This document shows, one piece after another, positions 29,555 through 39,345 of a stretch of 64,000 nucleotides of DNA. A program made the translations under genes and the position numbers. The stretch comes from Desulfobulbaceae bacterium (GTDB lineage Bacteria; Desulfobacterota; Desulfobulbia; Desulfobulbales; Desulfobulbaceae). Below the pieces are notes generated by a model. The model was not told where the DNA came from and searched no databases. It was given only the letters and a program-made list of their open reading frames with translations. The DNA lies in contig WFZC01000198.1 of the NCBI GenBank assembly GCA_015489765.1, positions 21,076 to 85,075 of the forward strand, given 5' to 3'. The stretch's first letter is position 1, and every line of letters begins with the position of its first letter.

Positions 29555-30316
29555 TTACTTTTTGTCCTGGAATATTTTGAGCAATATTTGTTGCGGCGCT
29601 CCTTCCAGCTCACTCTCTATTTCAGTAATGGCCGTTTCTTTGCGCTCAGCATTCCGTATTTCACGAGAATCAGGAAAAAAGGCGATTGGTGCCTCTGGCA
29701 GGGCCGTCATGAGAAACTCTCTGTCGTCTTCATCCCGGACCAGGTTGGCGATGAATGAAATATTGGGAATGCGGACATCATCGGCCATTTTTTTGATTTT
29801 CAGGGCCGTGCGGATGGATGAGCGTGAGGGAATAACCACAATGAGCAGGTGGTCCACACCTGCCACTGTGCCCCGGCCGAGGTGTTCAACTCCGGCTTCC
29901 ATATCGAGAAGCACGACCTCATTGGGGGCAAGGAGCATTTTTTTCAACATTTTTTTCAAGACATGGTTTTCCGGGCAGGCGCAGCCCCCCTCGGCCACCT
30001 GAACAGCGCCCAGCACCATGAGCCGCAGTCCGTCATGCTCAATCATGAAGTCCCTGAGCAGATCATTGACCTCGGGATTGAGGTTGTAGAACGGCGATCC
30101 CTCCGTTTTACCAGCCCGCTCGGCGAGCAGTCTGGTCATGTCGGCAATGGGCCGGGCCTTTTCCGCGTCTTTAAACCCCAGAGTCTCGGCCATGTGTGGG
30201 CTTGGATCGGCATCGATCACCAGCACTTCCCGCCCCTGTTTCCTGAGTTCCCCGGCCAGCAGGGCCATAATGGTAGTCTTGCCGACTCCGCCTTTACCGC
30301 TTATTGCAATTTTCAT
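29555..30316 (-). CDS. CooC-like P-loop ATPase (CO dehydrogenase maturation factor family)
   Basis: MKIAISGKGGVGKTTIMALLAGELRKQG deviant Walker A; LLDMEAGVEHLGRGTV. Confidence 0.88.
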   Translation of the reverse strand: MKIAISGKGGVGKTTIMALLAGELRKQGREVLVIDADPSPHMAETLGFKDAEKARPIADMTRLLAERAGKTEGSPFYNLNPEVNDLLRDFMIEHDGLRLMVLGAVQVAEGGCACPENHVLKKMLKKMLLAPNEVVLLDMEAGVEHLGRGTVAGVDHLLIVVIPSRSSIRTALKIKKMADDVRIPNISFIANLVRDEDDREFLMTALPEAPIAFFPDSREIRNAERKETAITEIESELEGAPQQILLKIFQDKK

Positions 30317-30577
30317 TTTTTCATTTTTTTTTAGTTTTTTATCCTGTTTTGCTGCCTGGTCAGTATGTCGAGAGATTATCCGGGCAGGGAGATCATGGTT
30401 CGCAATTTTACCATGCCATGTGATTATGTTTGGGTTGCCTTCCGGAATAGATTGATTACAATATAAGACAATCGGCCCCTGTTTGCCACTGGAGAAGACA
30501 GCAGGGGGAAGTTCAATTTCCGGTCAGGAGTGGAATATGCCGGGCCGGTGACGTTTTTTTCTTTGAGGAGAGTTTTT

Positions 30578-31291
30578 ATGGAAGCACAATATGAGAGCAC
30601 GCCGGTAACCATTACCCGGGCCCGCCAGGAGGCATCCACCATTTTTCTGGCTAAGGTGTTTAACTGGATGGCCATAGGTCTTGGCCTGACCGGAATCATA
30701 GCCTTTTTTACCGCCAGTACCGGTCTGGCCCTGACCATTGCCGCCAGCCCCCTGTTCATGGTTCTGATGCTGGTCGAACTTGGCCTGGTTTTTTACCTTT
30801 CCGCCCGCATCGAAAAAATCCAGGCCGGTACCGCGACCGGTCTGTTTCTTGGGTACTCCATCTTAAACGGCCTGACCCTGTCGACTGTTTTTCTTGCCTA
30901 TACCCGGGCCTCCATCGGCGGCACCTTTCTTATCACCGCCGGCATGTTCGGGGCAATGGCCGTGTACGGCATGGTAACCAGACGTGACCTGTCCGGAATG
31001 GGCTCATTTATGTTCATGGGCCTGATCGGTATACTCATTGCCTCGGTGGTGAATTTTTTCCTGAAGAGTTCCAGCCTCTACTGGGCAATTTCCGTGATCG
31101 GGGTTTTGGTCTTCGTCGGATTGACCGCCTGGGATGTCCAGAAAATCAAACAGATGGGCGAGCAGGGAATTATGCAGCAGGGCGAGGGAGCCATCAGGAA
31201 AGGGGCGATTATCGGCGCCCTGGCCCTTTATCTGGATTTTATCAATCTCTTCCTTATGCTGCTGCGCTTCTTTGGCGGTAATCGGGATTAA
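30578..31291 (+). CDS. Bax inhibitor-1 / YccA family membrane protein
   Basis: FLAKVFNWMAIGLGLTGIIAFF...TAWDVQKIKQM...GALALYLDFINLFLMLLRFFG; start MEAQYEST behind GAGGAG. Confidence 0.93.
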   Translation: MEAQYESTPVTITRARQEASTIFLAKVFNWMAIGLGLTGIIAFFTASTGLALTIAASPLFMVLMLVELGLVFYLSARIEKIQAGTATGLFLGYSILNGLTLSTVFLAYTRASIGGTFLITAGMFGAMAVYGMVTRRDLSGMGSFMFMGLIGILIASVVNFFLKSSSLYWAISVIGVLVFVGLTAWDVQKIKQMGEQGIMQQGEGAIRKGAIIGALALYLDFINLFLMLLRFFGGNRD

Positions 31292-31383
31292 CAGACAACA
31301 AACAGAGATTTTTTCAATTCCAAGGGAAGCATGGATTTTCTCGGGGACAGGAATGGCAGGGGAGCCCATCGGGCCTTGCTTGC

Positions 31384-32454
31384 CTATCCCTGATGCAGAG
31401 AGCCGACTCCGACCACGGGAGTGTCGGCTCTCTTCCATTTCATCCCTGGTTCCTTTGCCAGGTCGCTTCCGCTTATCTTTGTTTTGGCCGGGTACTTCTC
31501 GAGTAACCCGTAAAGGGTGTCGAGATATCGTTCTTTATAAATCAGCTGGTCCGAATGTTCGATTTCATCGATGGTACGTGGGATCAGCGGACGCAGATCA
31601 ATACCGTATCGGTTGTTTCCCTCTTTGTTGGCATCATCGACCAACAGAATGGAGTAGTAGTTGACCAGCAGACGTGAACGTGAGTCCCGACGAAAGAGGT
31701 AGGAGCGGCCGCTTATGGAGTTGAGGAAAAAACCGGCATACTGGTAAAGCTGATCAATGGATACGCGCAGGGAAAATTCGGGTTCGTCACATTCCGGCCC
31801 TGTCGTCCACTGGTACAGATCGGCGGCAATATCTTCCACAGTGGCCCTCTCTCGATCAAGAATGGTCTTGATAATGGTGATGTTCCTGCCGCCGATCACC
31901 CTGAAAAAATGGGCCATGTTTTTCAGCATGGTGTAGAGATCGTCTGTTTCCCGGGAAACAACAGGTGGATTGTTGAGCAGTTTTTTTGCCAGTTCGAGAA
32001 AATATTGCTGCGCGGGTAGTCCCACATGGAATTGCTGAAAATATTCTTTCCTGTCCAGGAGACTGAAGAAGCCGTGCAGTCTCGCTGCCAGTGCCTTGCA
32101 TCCCTGGTCTTTGTCTTTGGCTGCCTCCATTGCTGATCCTGTCTTGCCGGTTGGTAATTTTTGGTTGTTGATTGTTGGGGATGAGGCAAGGTTGCCGGTT
32201 GCCTGCTCCTTGTCTGGAGAATTTGCCTGTTGGGCAGGCAGGGAGGAGGCGGTTGTTTCGCCCGTGGTCTGGACCGTCTGTTGCCGTTGTTTGTGCCTGG
32301 TAGCCCGATTTTTTAAAGGGCTGGATGGCGCCAGGAAGAGCCACAGACAGGCAAGAGCGGTGCAGAGGATAAGGCTGATCAGGGTAATCGGGACCAGAGA
32401 GCTTTTTTGGGCGCGATTGGCAGGTTCCGGCTCGGGCCGTTCCAGGTCGATCAT
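31384..32454 (-). CDS. Hypothetical membrane-anchored protein
   Basis: 356 aa, single N-terminal TM (PITLISLILCTALACLWLFLA), low-complexity linker, then conserved-looking domain; no family recognised. Confidence 0.7.
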   Translation of the reverse strand: MIDLERPEPEPANRAQKSSLVPITLISLILCTALACLWLFLAPSSPLKNRATRHKQRQQTVQTTGETTASSLPAQQANSPDKEQATGNLASSPTINNQKLPTGKTGSAMEAAKDKDQGCKALAARLHGFFSLLDRKEYFQQFHVGLPAQQYFLELAKKLLNNPPVVSRETDDLYTMLKNMAHFFRVIGGRNITIIKTILDRERATVEDIAADLYQWTTGPECDEPEFSLRVSIDQLYQYAGFFLNSISGRSYLFRRDSRSRLLVNYYSILLVDDANKEGNNRYGIDLRPLIPRTIDEIEHSDQLIYKERYLDTLYGLLEKYPAKTKISGSDLAKEPGMKWKRADTPVVGVGSLHQG

Positions 32455-32603
32455 AAACTGTGTACAGAAATCAGTATGGGGTGGACAGGTACTAAAACGG
32501 CAATGAAAGAGACAAAATCACCGAGTTCCATGTATATCATGGTATTCTAATGTACCAGAAAGCGGTGGTAATGAAAAAAGAAAAATGAATATTTGCAGAA
32601 AAA

Positions 32604-32800
32604 TCAGCATGGCTGGACCATAATTTACCGTCCCAGCCACAACTAATGATGAAAATATCCTGAAAGGACACAGCTACGCTGGCTATTTTCGGATAAACCA
32701 GCATGGCTGGACCAGATTGGCCGGCCACAACAAACAATGAAAATCTCCGACTTCGGCATGGGCAACCATGTCTTCCGGGGGTGATTTTCGGATAAACAGA
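32604..32800. repeat. Intergenic degenerate repeat, family B (about 94-99 bp units, CCAGCATGGCTGG core)
   Basis: cagcatggctggacca at 32605 and 32699; ttttcggataaac at 32686 and 32785; related to 1383-1456 and 8950-9080. Confidence 0.75.
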
Positions 32801-33003
32801 TGGGCAGGTAATCATTGTTCTTTAATATCTTGTTAAGATTAACTTATCCTAATGATCTTCTCATCGTTTTCTCCTTGACGCTCCGTGAGGAACGAGCTAA
32901 AGTTTTGACGTTTTACTCAATATCGGGCTTCCCGAGTTACTATTGTAAGGATGACCGCACCCCCACTGCAGTCTATAACAACCGATTTAAGGAGGAGTAA
33001 CCA

Positions 33004-33927
33004 ATGTCTGTTTATGTAACTGGCCACAAAAATCCGGATACTGATTCTGTAACCGCTGCCATCGCCTATGCCGCCCTGCTGAAGGCCCAGGGAGAAGACG
33101 CGATTCCTGCCATGCAGGGTGAGATGAATCCCGAGACCGTTACGGTCCTGGAGCGTTTTGGCGTCAGCGCCCCTGAAATTATGACCGATGCAACCGGCAA
33201 GACAATCGCCTTGGTTGATCACAGTGATCTGAACCAGGCCCCGGATAACCTTGATGCCAATAATGTGGTTGCTATTATCGACCATCATAAAATTGGTGAT
33301 GTAACGACCAACAATCCGATTTTCTGCTGTGTCAAACCGGTTGGCTGTACGGGAACAGTCCTCAAGCAGTTGTATGATATTTCCGGTGTAAGCATAGACG
33401 GCAAAGTCGCCGGCCTGATGCTGTCCGCTATCTTGAGCGATACGGTTAACTTCAAGTCGCCCACCTGTACCGATGAAGACAAGAAAGCCGTGGCCGAACT
33501 CAAGGAGATCGCCGGGGTCAGCGATACCGACGAGCTGTTTATGGATATGCTGAAGGCAAAAAGCTCTGTTGATGGTGTACCTGCCAAGGACCTGCTCAAT
33601 CGTGATTATAAGGATTTCGATATGAACGGCAACAAGGTTGGTTGCGGGCAGCTGGAGCTGGCAACTCTGGAGCAGGTTGCCGATATTCGTGATGATCTGC
33701 TGAATGCCATGAAAGAGCAGAAAGCAGCCGGTGGCCATCACACCATTTTGTTAATGCTGACAGATGTCGTCAAAGAGGGTACCGACCTGCTGGTTCTTTC
33801 CGATGATCCGTCCATCATCGAAGGTGCATTTGGTGCAAAAATGGACGGTGATTCCATGTGGGTTCCCGGCATGATGAGCCGGAAAAAACAGGTTGTACCG
33901 AATCTGCAAAAGGCTTTTGGCTGCTGA
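33004..33927 (+). CDS. ppaC: Manganese-dependent inorganic pyrophosphatase
   Basis: VYVTGHKNPDTDSVTAAIAYA, LVDHSDLNQAPDNL, AIIDHHKIGD, C-terminal SRKKQVVPNLQKAF. Confidence 0.95.
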   Translation: MSVYVTGHKNPDTDSVTAAIAYAALLKAQGEDAIPAMQGEMNPETVTVLERFGVSAPEIMTDATGKTIALVDHSDLNQAPDNLDANNVVAIIDHHKIGDVTTNNPIFCCVKPVGCTGTVLKQLYDISGVSIDGKVAGLMLSAILSDTVNFKSPTCTDEDKKAVAELKEIAGVSDTDELFMDMLKAKSSVDGVPAKDLLNRDYKDFDMNGNKVGCGQLELATLEQVADIRDDLLNAMKEQKAAGGHHTILLMLTDVVKEGTDLLVLSDDPSIIEGAFGAKMDGDSMWVPGMMSRKKQVVPNLQKAFGC

Positions 33928-33951
33928 TAGTCGTAGCAGTTATTTATTTGC

Positions 33952-33989
33952 AAAAAAGGATGGCCTGCAAGTGGGTCATCCTTTTTTTT
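33952..33989. terminator. Bidirectional intrinsic terminator between convergent genes
   Basis: aaaaaaggatggcc-tgcaagtg-ggtcatcctttttttt, 14-bp stem with one G.U. Confidence 0.85.
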
Positions 33990-34008
33990 GTTTGCCCGGC
34001 ATGGCGAG

Positions 34009-35635
34009 TTAACCGGCTGGACATCTGATTTTATCAGTTTTTCTTGTGAAGTTAAAATGTTTGTCCCTTTTTTGGGTGTGGCATTGCAGACAGGTGCTTG
34101 CATTCGGTTTTCCGGGGCACTCTGCTTTCCGGAGCCTGGGAATGCTGCCGGGCCGGGCCATGACAGGTTTCACAACCGACACCCCGTAGTCGTGGGGGAA
34201 TAGTTGTAAGCAGCGCCTCCTGACTGGTCAGACTGGGACCATAATTCGGCAAGGTGACGTGACAGGATATGCAATCGGGATTATACTGTTGATCTTTTTC
34301 GACCAGCGTCTGCCATGCCTTGGCATGATCGGTCTGCAGGTAAAAGGCAACCTGGATGGGATGACATTTTTGACAGATTCGACTGCCTGCCATATCGGCA
34401 AAAGGGGCTGGCTGGTGTGCGTTGTTTGCTGATTGCCGCTGTTTTTCCCACCTTTGCCGCAGTTTCTGCTGCTCTTTCCTGTTAATTATATTGACCTCAC
34501 GTCTGGTCCGGTCAACAATGGCCTTTACCTCCTTGTCTTCCGGAATGGAGGTTTCCACCGCGATGAAGGTGTTGTGGAACCGACAGGCTGTCCCCGCGCT
34601 ATCGTCTTGTAGGGTGAGTTTTTTTAGTTTACGTTCAAGTTCTTCCGCTCCCCTGACCAGCCGTTGATACTGGAGGTTATTTCGGAGTTCCTCTTGCGGG
34701 TGACGTTTTTCCATCCTGCCTATCTGCCAGCGTATTCGATCAAGACGGTTTTGAGTCTTTATCAACTGATCCGTATCATTATCACTCCAGGTTTTTGTCC
34801 CGCCCCAGTCGACCTTGAGAATGCCGAGCGATTTTCCCCGGCTTGCGGTCCGGCAGAGCAGGGTATTGTTGATATTGAGCGGCGGCTGGTTGCCACCTCC
34901 CTGTCCGGCCTGGAATATGATGTGTATGTTTTTGAATTTTTGAGCTATTTCTCTGTTGGTCTGCGGCGAAGCGCTGGAGAGAAGGATGATAAGGTCCGCC
35001 CTGTTGTTGATTTTTTTCAGCACTGCCGGCAGCGCCTCCTGCCAGGGAAGGACATGGTACTGGTGTTGCTGCCGGTTTCCGGATAGTGGTCCTGTCAGGC
35101 CAATGCAGCCAATTGTCATACTGCCGGCTTTTATCATGCGATATGGTGGAAAAATTGGCGTATTTTCCTTGTCTTCGTAAAGATTAGCAGAGAGAAGAGA
35201 GAGGTCATTTTTTTTTGCCAGGCGGACAAGAAAATCCGATCCCGCGGCCAGGTCATAGGGAGAGACACCGATGGCCCTGATCTGCATCGCCGCCATTGCC
35301 TGGCCGATGCCTTTGGCGATGCGTCTGGCTGGTTTCAACTGGATGGGGGAAAGATAGGGGCGGGCAAAAAACATGGCCCCGCCGTCGATTGCAATCACCG
35401 GTTGTTTATCTGTGTGGCGCAGCTGCTGTTTGATAAGGTATGCTTTTCTGGACAGACCGCCCAGTTGATGACGGCTTCAGCCGCAGGGCTCAAGCTCGCC
35501 CCGGATATCATTGCCGTAGAGTATGGTTATTTTCTGTTCAGCGGCCCGGCTGCCGGCCGAAGCGGCAGGAATGACCAGGAAAAATCCAAGAAAAATAAGG
35601 AAGAGAGTAATAAATTTGCTATGCTGGTTTTGCAT
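34009..35635 (-). CDS. Metallophosphatase (5'-nucleotidase-like)/tetraheme cytochrome c protein; putative selenoprotein with UGA at 35477-35479 and apparent frameshift near 34114-34117
   Basis: Minus-strand reading from ATG 35635: [52 protein letters not shown]-[TGA]-SRHQLGGLSRKAYLIKQQLRHTDKQPVIAIDGGAMFF..., in frame with ORF 34052..35398. Heme motifs CQKCH, CISCH, CETCH in frame and CLQCH in the shifted frame, ending at TAA 34009-34011. Total length is 3n+1. Confidence 0.75.
35448..35464 (-). promoter_or_regulatory. Putative bacterial SECIS hairpin
   Basis: CUGGGC-GGUCU-GUCCAG on the minus strand; loop GGUCU begins 18 nt after the UGA at 35477-35479. Confidence 0.6.
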
Positions 35636-36950
35636 TGGCTTGTGCTCGTTTTGCTAATATTTTCCGCCACTTGATTAGGCGGTCCCGAATGATGGCCTCA
35701 AAGCCGCGGTTTGTCGGCTGGTAATATCTTGTGCCCGCAAGTTCGGCGGGCAGGTGTTCCTGGTCGACCAGGCCGTCTTCCTGGTCATGGGCATACCGGT
35801 ATCCCCTGCCATAGCCGATGGATTTCATCATTTTGGTGGGAGCATTGCGCAGATGCATGGGCACCGGAAGGGAACCCGTGGCTCTTATGTCCTTGTCTAT
35901 ATGATGTTCCATCCGATAGAGGGCATTGCTCTTGGGGGCGGTGGCAAGGTAGGTAACGGCCTGCATGAGCGCCAGGTCACCTTCGGGCGAACCCAGCATC
36001 TGATAGGCGTCCCTGGCGGCAAGGGCGACCGTCAGTCCTTGCGGATCGGCAATGCCCACATCTTCACTGGCAAAACGTATCAGGCGGCGGGCAATATAGA
36101 GCGGGTCCTCACCGCTTTTCAGCAGCCTGCGCAACCAGTAGGCCGCACCGTCCGGATCGCTGTCCCGCATGCTTTTATGAAGCGCTGATATGAGATTGTA
36201 ATGCTCCTCGCCCATGTTGTCAAAGCGCAGTGCCTGTTGCTGTGCCGCTATCCGGAGAATGCCGGTGGTGATTTCACCATGTCCGTTGCCCTTGTTGACA
36301 AGGGTGGCCGCGGTTTCCAGGCAATTCAATGCCCGGCGACAATCACCGTCGGCTGACCTGGCCAAGGCTTCCAGGGCCTCCCGATCTATTGTCAGTTTCT
36401 GTTTGCCCAGGCCGTTTTCAGGGTCATCGATGGCCCGTTTGATGATGGTTTGAATGTCCGTACTGGCCAGCGGCTTGAGGACCAGGAGTTGGGTTCTTGA
36501 AAGAAGCGGCGCAATAACATGAAAGGAAGGGTTTTCCGTTGTTGCTCCGATAAGCGTCAACAGGCCGCTTTCAACATGGGGGAGAAAACCATCCTGCTGT
36601 CCTTTGTTGAAGCGGTGGATCTCGTCAACAAAGAGAATGGTGGGTTTGTCGCTTTGGCCTCTTTTGGCTTCCGCTTCGGCGACAATACGTCTGACATCCT
36701 TGACACCGGAGAGAACAGCGGAAAAAAAGATAAAATCAGCCGACAGGCTGTGGGCAAGAATAGTCGCCAGGGTGGTCTTACCCGATCCCGGTGGTCCCCA
36801 GAGCAAGAGCGACGGTATCCTGCCCTGCTCGATGAACCTGTTGAGCAGGCGGCCCTCTCCTGTGAGATGCTCCTGACCGACAAAATGGGCCATTGTCCTG
36901 GGCCGCATCCGTTCGGCAAGGGGTGTGTTGTGCTGATGTTGTTTCTGCAT
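35619..36950 (-). CDS. rarA: Replication-associated recombination protein RarA/MgsA (AAA ATPase)
   Basis: [57 protein letters not shown]. Confidence 0.94.
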   Translation of the reverse strand: MQKQHQHNTPLAERMRPRTMAHFVGQEHLTGEGRLLNRFIEQGRIPSLLLWGPPGSGKTTLATILAHSLSADFIFFSAVLSGVKDVRRIVAEAEAKRGQSDKPTILFVDEIHRFNKGQQDGFLPHVESGLLTLIGATTENPSFHVIAPLLSRTQLLVLKPLASTDIQTIIKRAIDDPENGLGKQKLTIDREALEALARSADGDCRRALNCLETAATLVNKGNGHGEITTGILRIAAQQQALRFDNMGEEHYNLISALHKSMRDSDPDGAAYWLRRLLKSGEDPLYIARRLIRFASEDVGIADPQGLTVALAARDAYQMLGSPEGDLALMQAVTYLATAPKSNALYRMEHHIDKDIRATGSLPVPMHLRNAPTKMMKSIGYGRGYRYAHDQEDGLVDQEHLPAELAGTRYYQPTNRGFEAIIRDRLIKWRKILAKRAQANAKPA

Positions 36951-37278
36951 GGGGCCTTTATGGGATACCGGGAGGGATAAATGCTTTGTCTGCTTGATCT
37001 TTCCTTTTGGTTTTTCCGCGGGAAAACAGGGGCATGTCTTTGGGTGGAAATCTCTTGTCATGCTTTGGAGCCGGGACAGTATCCGGCCTGTTCCCTGATA
37101 ATTTTTTCACAAATGTATTATCAAACGAATCAGGGTGTTCGTCAAGGGTATGATTTTGTCTCCGGCTGCCGCATCATTGCCTTGCGAGCTCTATGGTGGT
37201 AAGATGTCGCAAAAGTCTCGGAAGCGGTCTTGTAGAGATTTTCCCGGGGAAGATTAGAAGTAGGCAGGCGGTGTCTTG

Positions 37279-37722
37279 TCAGGCGCTGTCGGAAATGGTA
37301 TGGGAGCTCCACCAGTCGCCCCGTTTTTTTTGCTGCTGTTCCATCGCCTTTCTCAGGTGTTTTATCTGTTCGTCCCCGGGGCTGGTGAGAAATTCGATTC
37401 CCATCTTGAAGGCCCGGATTTTATCGCGGCGAAACAGGTCCAGCCAGACGGGATGGGCGGTAATGGAAAAGGGGATGTTTTTCGGTGGAACATTAATGGT
37501 GAGCTGCAATACCCGAGAATCGTCTTCACGGGTTGAGTGAAAGACATGATAGGCATTCTGCATTACCTGGGTCATGAGCAGGCAGGCGCCATGTTCGGAG
37601 ATATCAATGATACGCCCGGAAAACGGTCCTGCAAGACGTTGTCCGGTTGTCTTATTTTTTGCATTGACCAGAATGGGAAGATAATCGGTGACGCGTTTTG
37701 ATCGTCTCAGCTCGGTGATCAT
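37279..37722 (-). CDS. PilZ domain protein (c-di-GMP binding)
   Basis: RRSKR...GRIIDISEHGACL = RxxxR and DxSxxG motifs. Confidence 0.8.
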   Translation of the reverse strand: MITELRRSKRVTDYLPILVNAKNKTTGQRLAGPFSGRIIDISEHGACLLMTQVMQNAYHVFHSTREDDSRVLQLTINVPPKNIPFSITAHPVWLDLFRRDKIRAFKMGIEFLTSPGDEQIKHLRKAMEQQQKKRGDWWSSHTISDSA

Positions 37723-37869
37723 GGGACTTCCAGGTAAAAGAAACAGGAAATGATTAATTTTCTTTTAGCATATTTTACCAATTTCATAAATAAAAAAGAA
37801 CGGTCCTGCCAGATGATAGCTCTGTTTTGTTAATCGAGCCGCAGGAACAAGATAGTGATGGGAGTAATT

Positions 37870-39345
37870 ATGGAACTGCACAACAGGAAGCTGTTTCGTC
37901 AGCAATGCCTCAGTAATGGCCAATGGATTTCTTCGTCGTCCGGAGATGTGATGGCAGTGTATAATCCTGCGACCGGAGAACGTATAGGTACGGTCCCAGC
38001 CCTTGGCGCAGGGGAAACAGCGGCAACGATTGCCGCCGCCGATCATGCCTGGCAGGGTTGGCGCTCGATGACGGCCCATGAACGGTCGCGGATTATCCGC
38101 CGCTGGTATGACCTGATCGTTGCCCACCAGGATGACCTGGCTGTTATTATGACAACAGAGCAGGGCAAGCCGCTGGCCGAGGCACGGGGCGAGGTCCTGT
38201 ACGGGGCCGCCTTTGTTGAATGGTTTGCCGAAGAGGCCAAACGGGTGTATGGCGACACCATACCCATGGCCCAGCCCGGTAAGCGGATTGTTGTTATCAA
38301 GCAACCGGTCGGTGTCTGTGCGGCCATTACTCCATGGAATTTTCCCTCGGCCATGATAACCCGCAAGGCTGCGCCGGCCCTGGCCGCCGGATGTCCGGTG
38401 GTCATCAAGCCAGCGGCCCAGACTCCGTTTTCCGCCCTGGCCCTTGCCGAACTGGCAATGGAGGCAGGGATCCCGGCTGGGGTGTTCAATGTCCTGACCG
38501 GTCCGGCATCAGAAATAGGCGGAGAGTTAACGGCAAATCCCATTGTCAGAAAGCTCAGTTTTACCGGATCGACGGCGGTCGGCAAGATGTTGATGCGGCA
38601 ATGTGCTGACACGGTGAAAAAGATTTCCCTGGAACTGGGCGGCCATGCGCCATTTCTTGTTTTTGGTGATGCAGACCTTGATGCCGCCGTTGACGGGGCG
38701 CTTGCCTCCAAGTACAGGAATGCCGGCCAGACCTGTGTCTGCGCCAACAGGTTCCTTGTCCACCACCAGGTTTATGACGCATTTGCCGACAAACTGATAG
38801 CAAAGGTGCAGAGTCAGCTCAACGTGGGTAACGGCTTTGATGATACCGTTAATCAGGGGCCGCTCATTGATTTAAATGCCGTTATCAAGGTCGAAGAACA
38901 GATAAAGGACGCCCTTGACAAGGGTGCTCGTCTTGGTTGCGGTGGCCACCGCATTGGAGATTCCGGTTTCTTTTTTGAGCCCACCATTTTGCTGGATGTA
39001 ACCCCGGAGATGCGCATTGCCCATGAGGAGACCTTTGGCCCTGTGGCCCCGCTTTTTTCCTTTGCAACCGAGGAAGAGGCCATCCGCTTGGCCAATGATA
39101 CCCCATACGGGCTGGCCTCCTATTTTTACAGTCGTGACATCGGCCGTGTCTGGCGGGTGGCCGAACAGCTTGAATACGGGATGGTCGGGATCAATACTGG
39201 CATCATGTCGACCGAATCCGCCCCCTTTGGCGGCATAAAGGAATCTGGCATCGGCCGGGAAGGATCAAGATATGGCATGGACGAGTACCTGGAGATGAAA
39301 TACCTCTGCCTCGGTGGTCTGGATCTGCCCGATTCAGGGCGATAG
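37870..39345 (+). CDS. gabD: NAD(P)-dependent succinate-semialdehyde-type aldehyde dehydrogenase
   Basis: TPWNFPSAMITRKAAPALAAGC, SFTGSTAVGK, LELGGHAPFLVF, NAGQTCVCANR, GIGREGSRYGMDEYLEMKYLC. Confidence 0.92.
   Translation: MELHNRKLFRQQCLSNGQWISSSSGDVMAVYNPATGERIGTVPALGAGETAATIAAADHAWQGWRSMTAHERSRIIRRWYDLIVAHQDDLAVIMTTEQGKPLAEARGEVLYGAAFVEWFAEEAKRVYGDTIPMAQPGKRIVVIKQPVGVCAAITPWNFPSAMITRKAAPALAAGCPVVIKPAAQTPFSALALAELAMEAGIPAGVFNVLTGPASEIGGELTANPIVRKLSFTGSTAVGKMLMRQCADTVKKISLELGGHAPFLVFGDADLDAAVDGALASKYRNAGQTCVCANRFLVHHQVYDAFADKLIAKVQSQLNVGNGFDDTVNQGPLIDLNAVIKVEEQIKDALDKGARLGCGGHRIGDSGFFFEPTILLDVTPEMRIAHEETFGPVAPLFSFATEEEAIRLANDTPYGLASYFYSRDIGRVWRVAEQLEYGMVGINTGIMSTESAPFGGIKESGIGREGSRYGMDEYLEMKYLCLGGLDLPDSGR

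Noticed and set aside
33738-34103. 121 aa minus-strand ORF MQAPVCNATPKKGTNIL...
   Set aside because: Third frame across the cytochrome 3' end and the ppaC gene; the CLQCH-containing frame is the plausible coding one.
34009-35635. Interpretation of the cytochrome gene as a plain pseudogene
   Set aside because: Two lesions are compatible with decay, but the TGA falls exactly on a conserved Cys with SECIS-like structure, and the frame is otherwise intact with all heme motifs. Not fully excluded.
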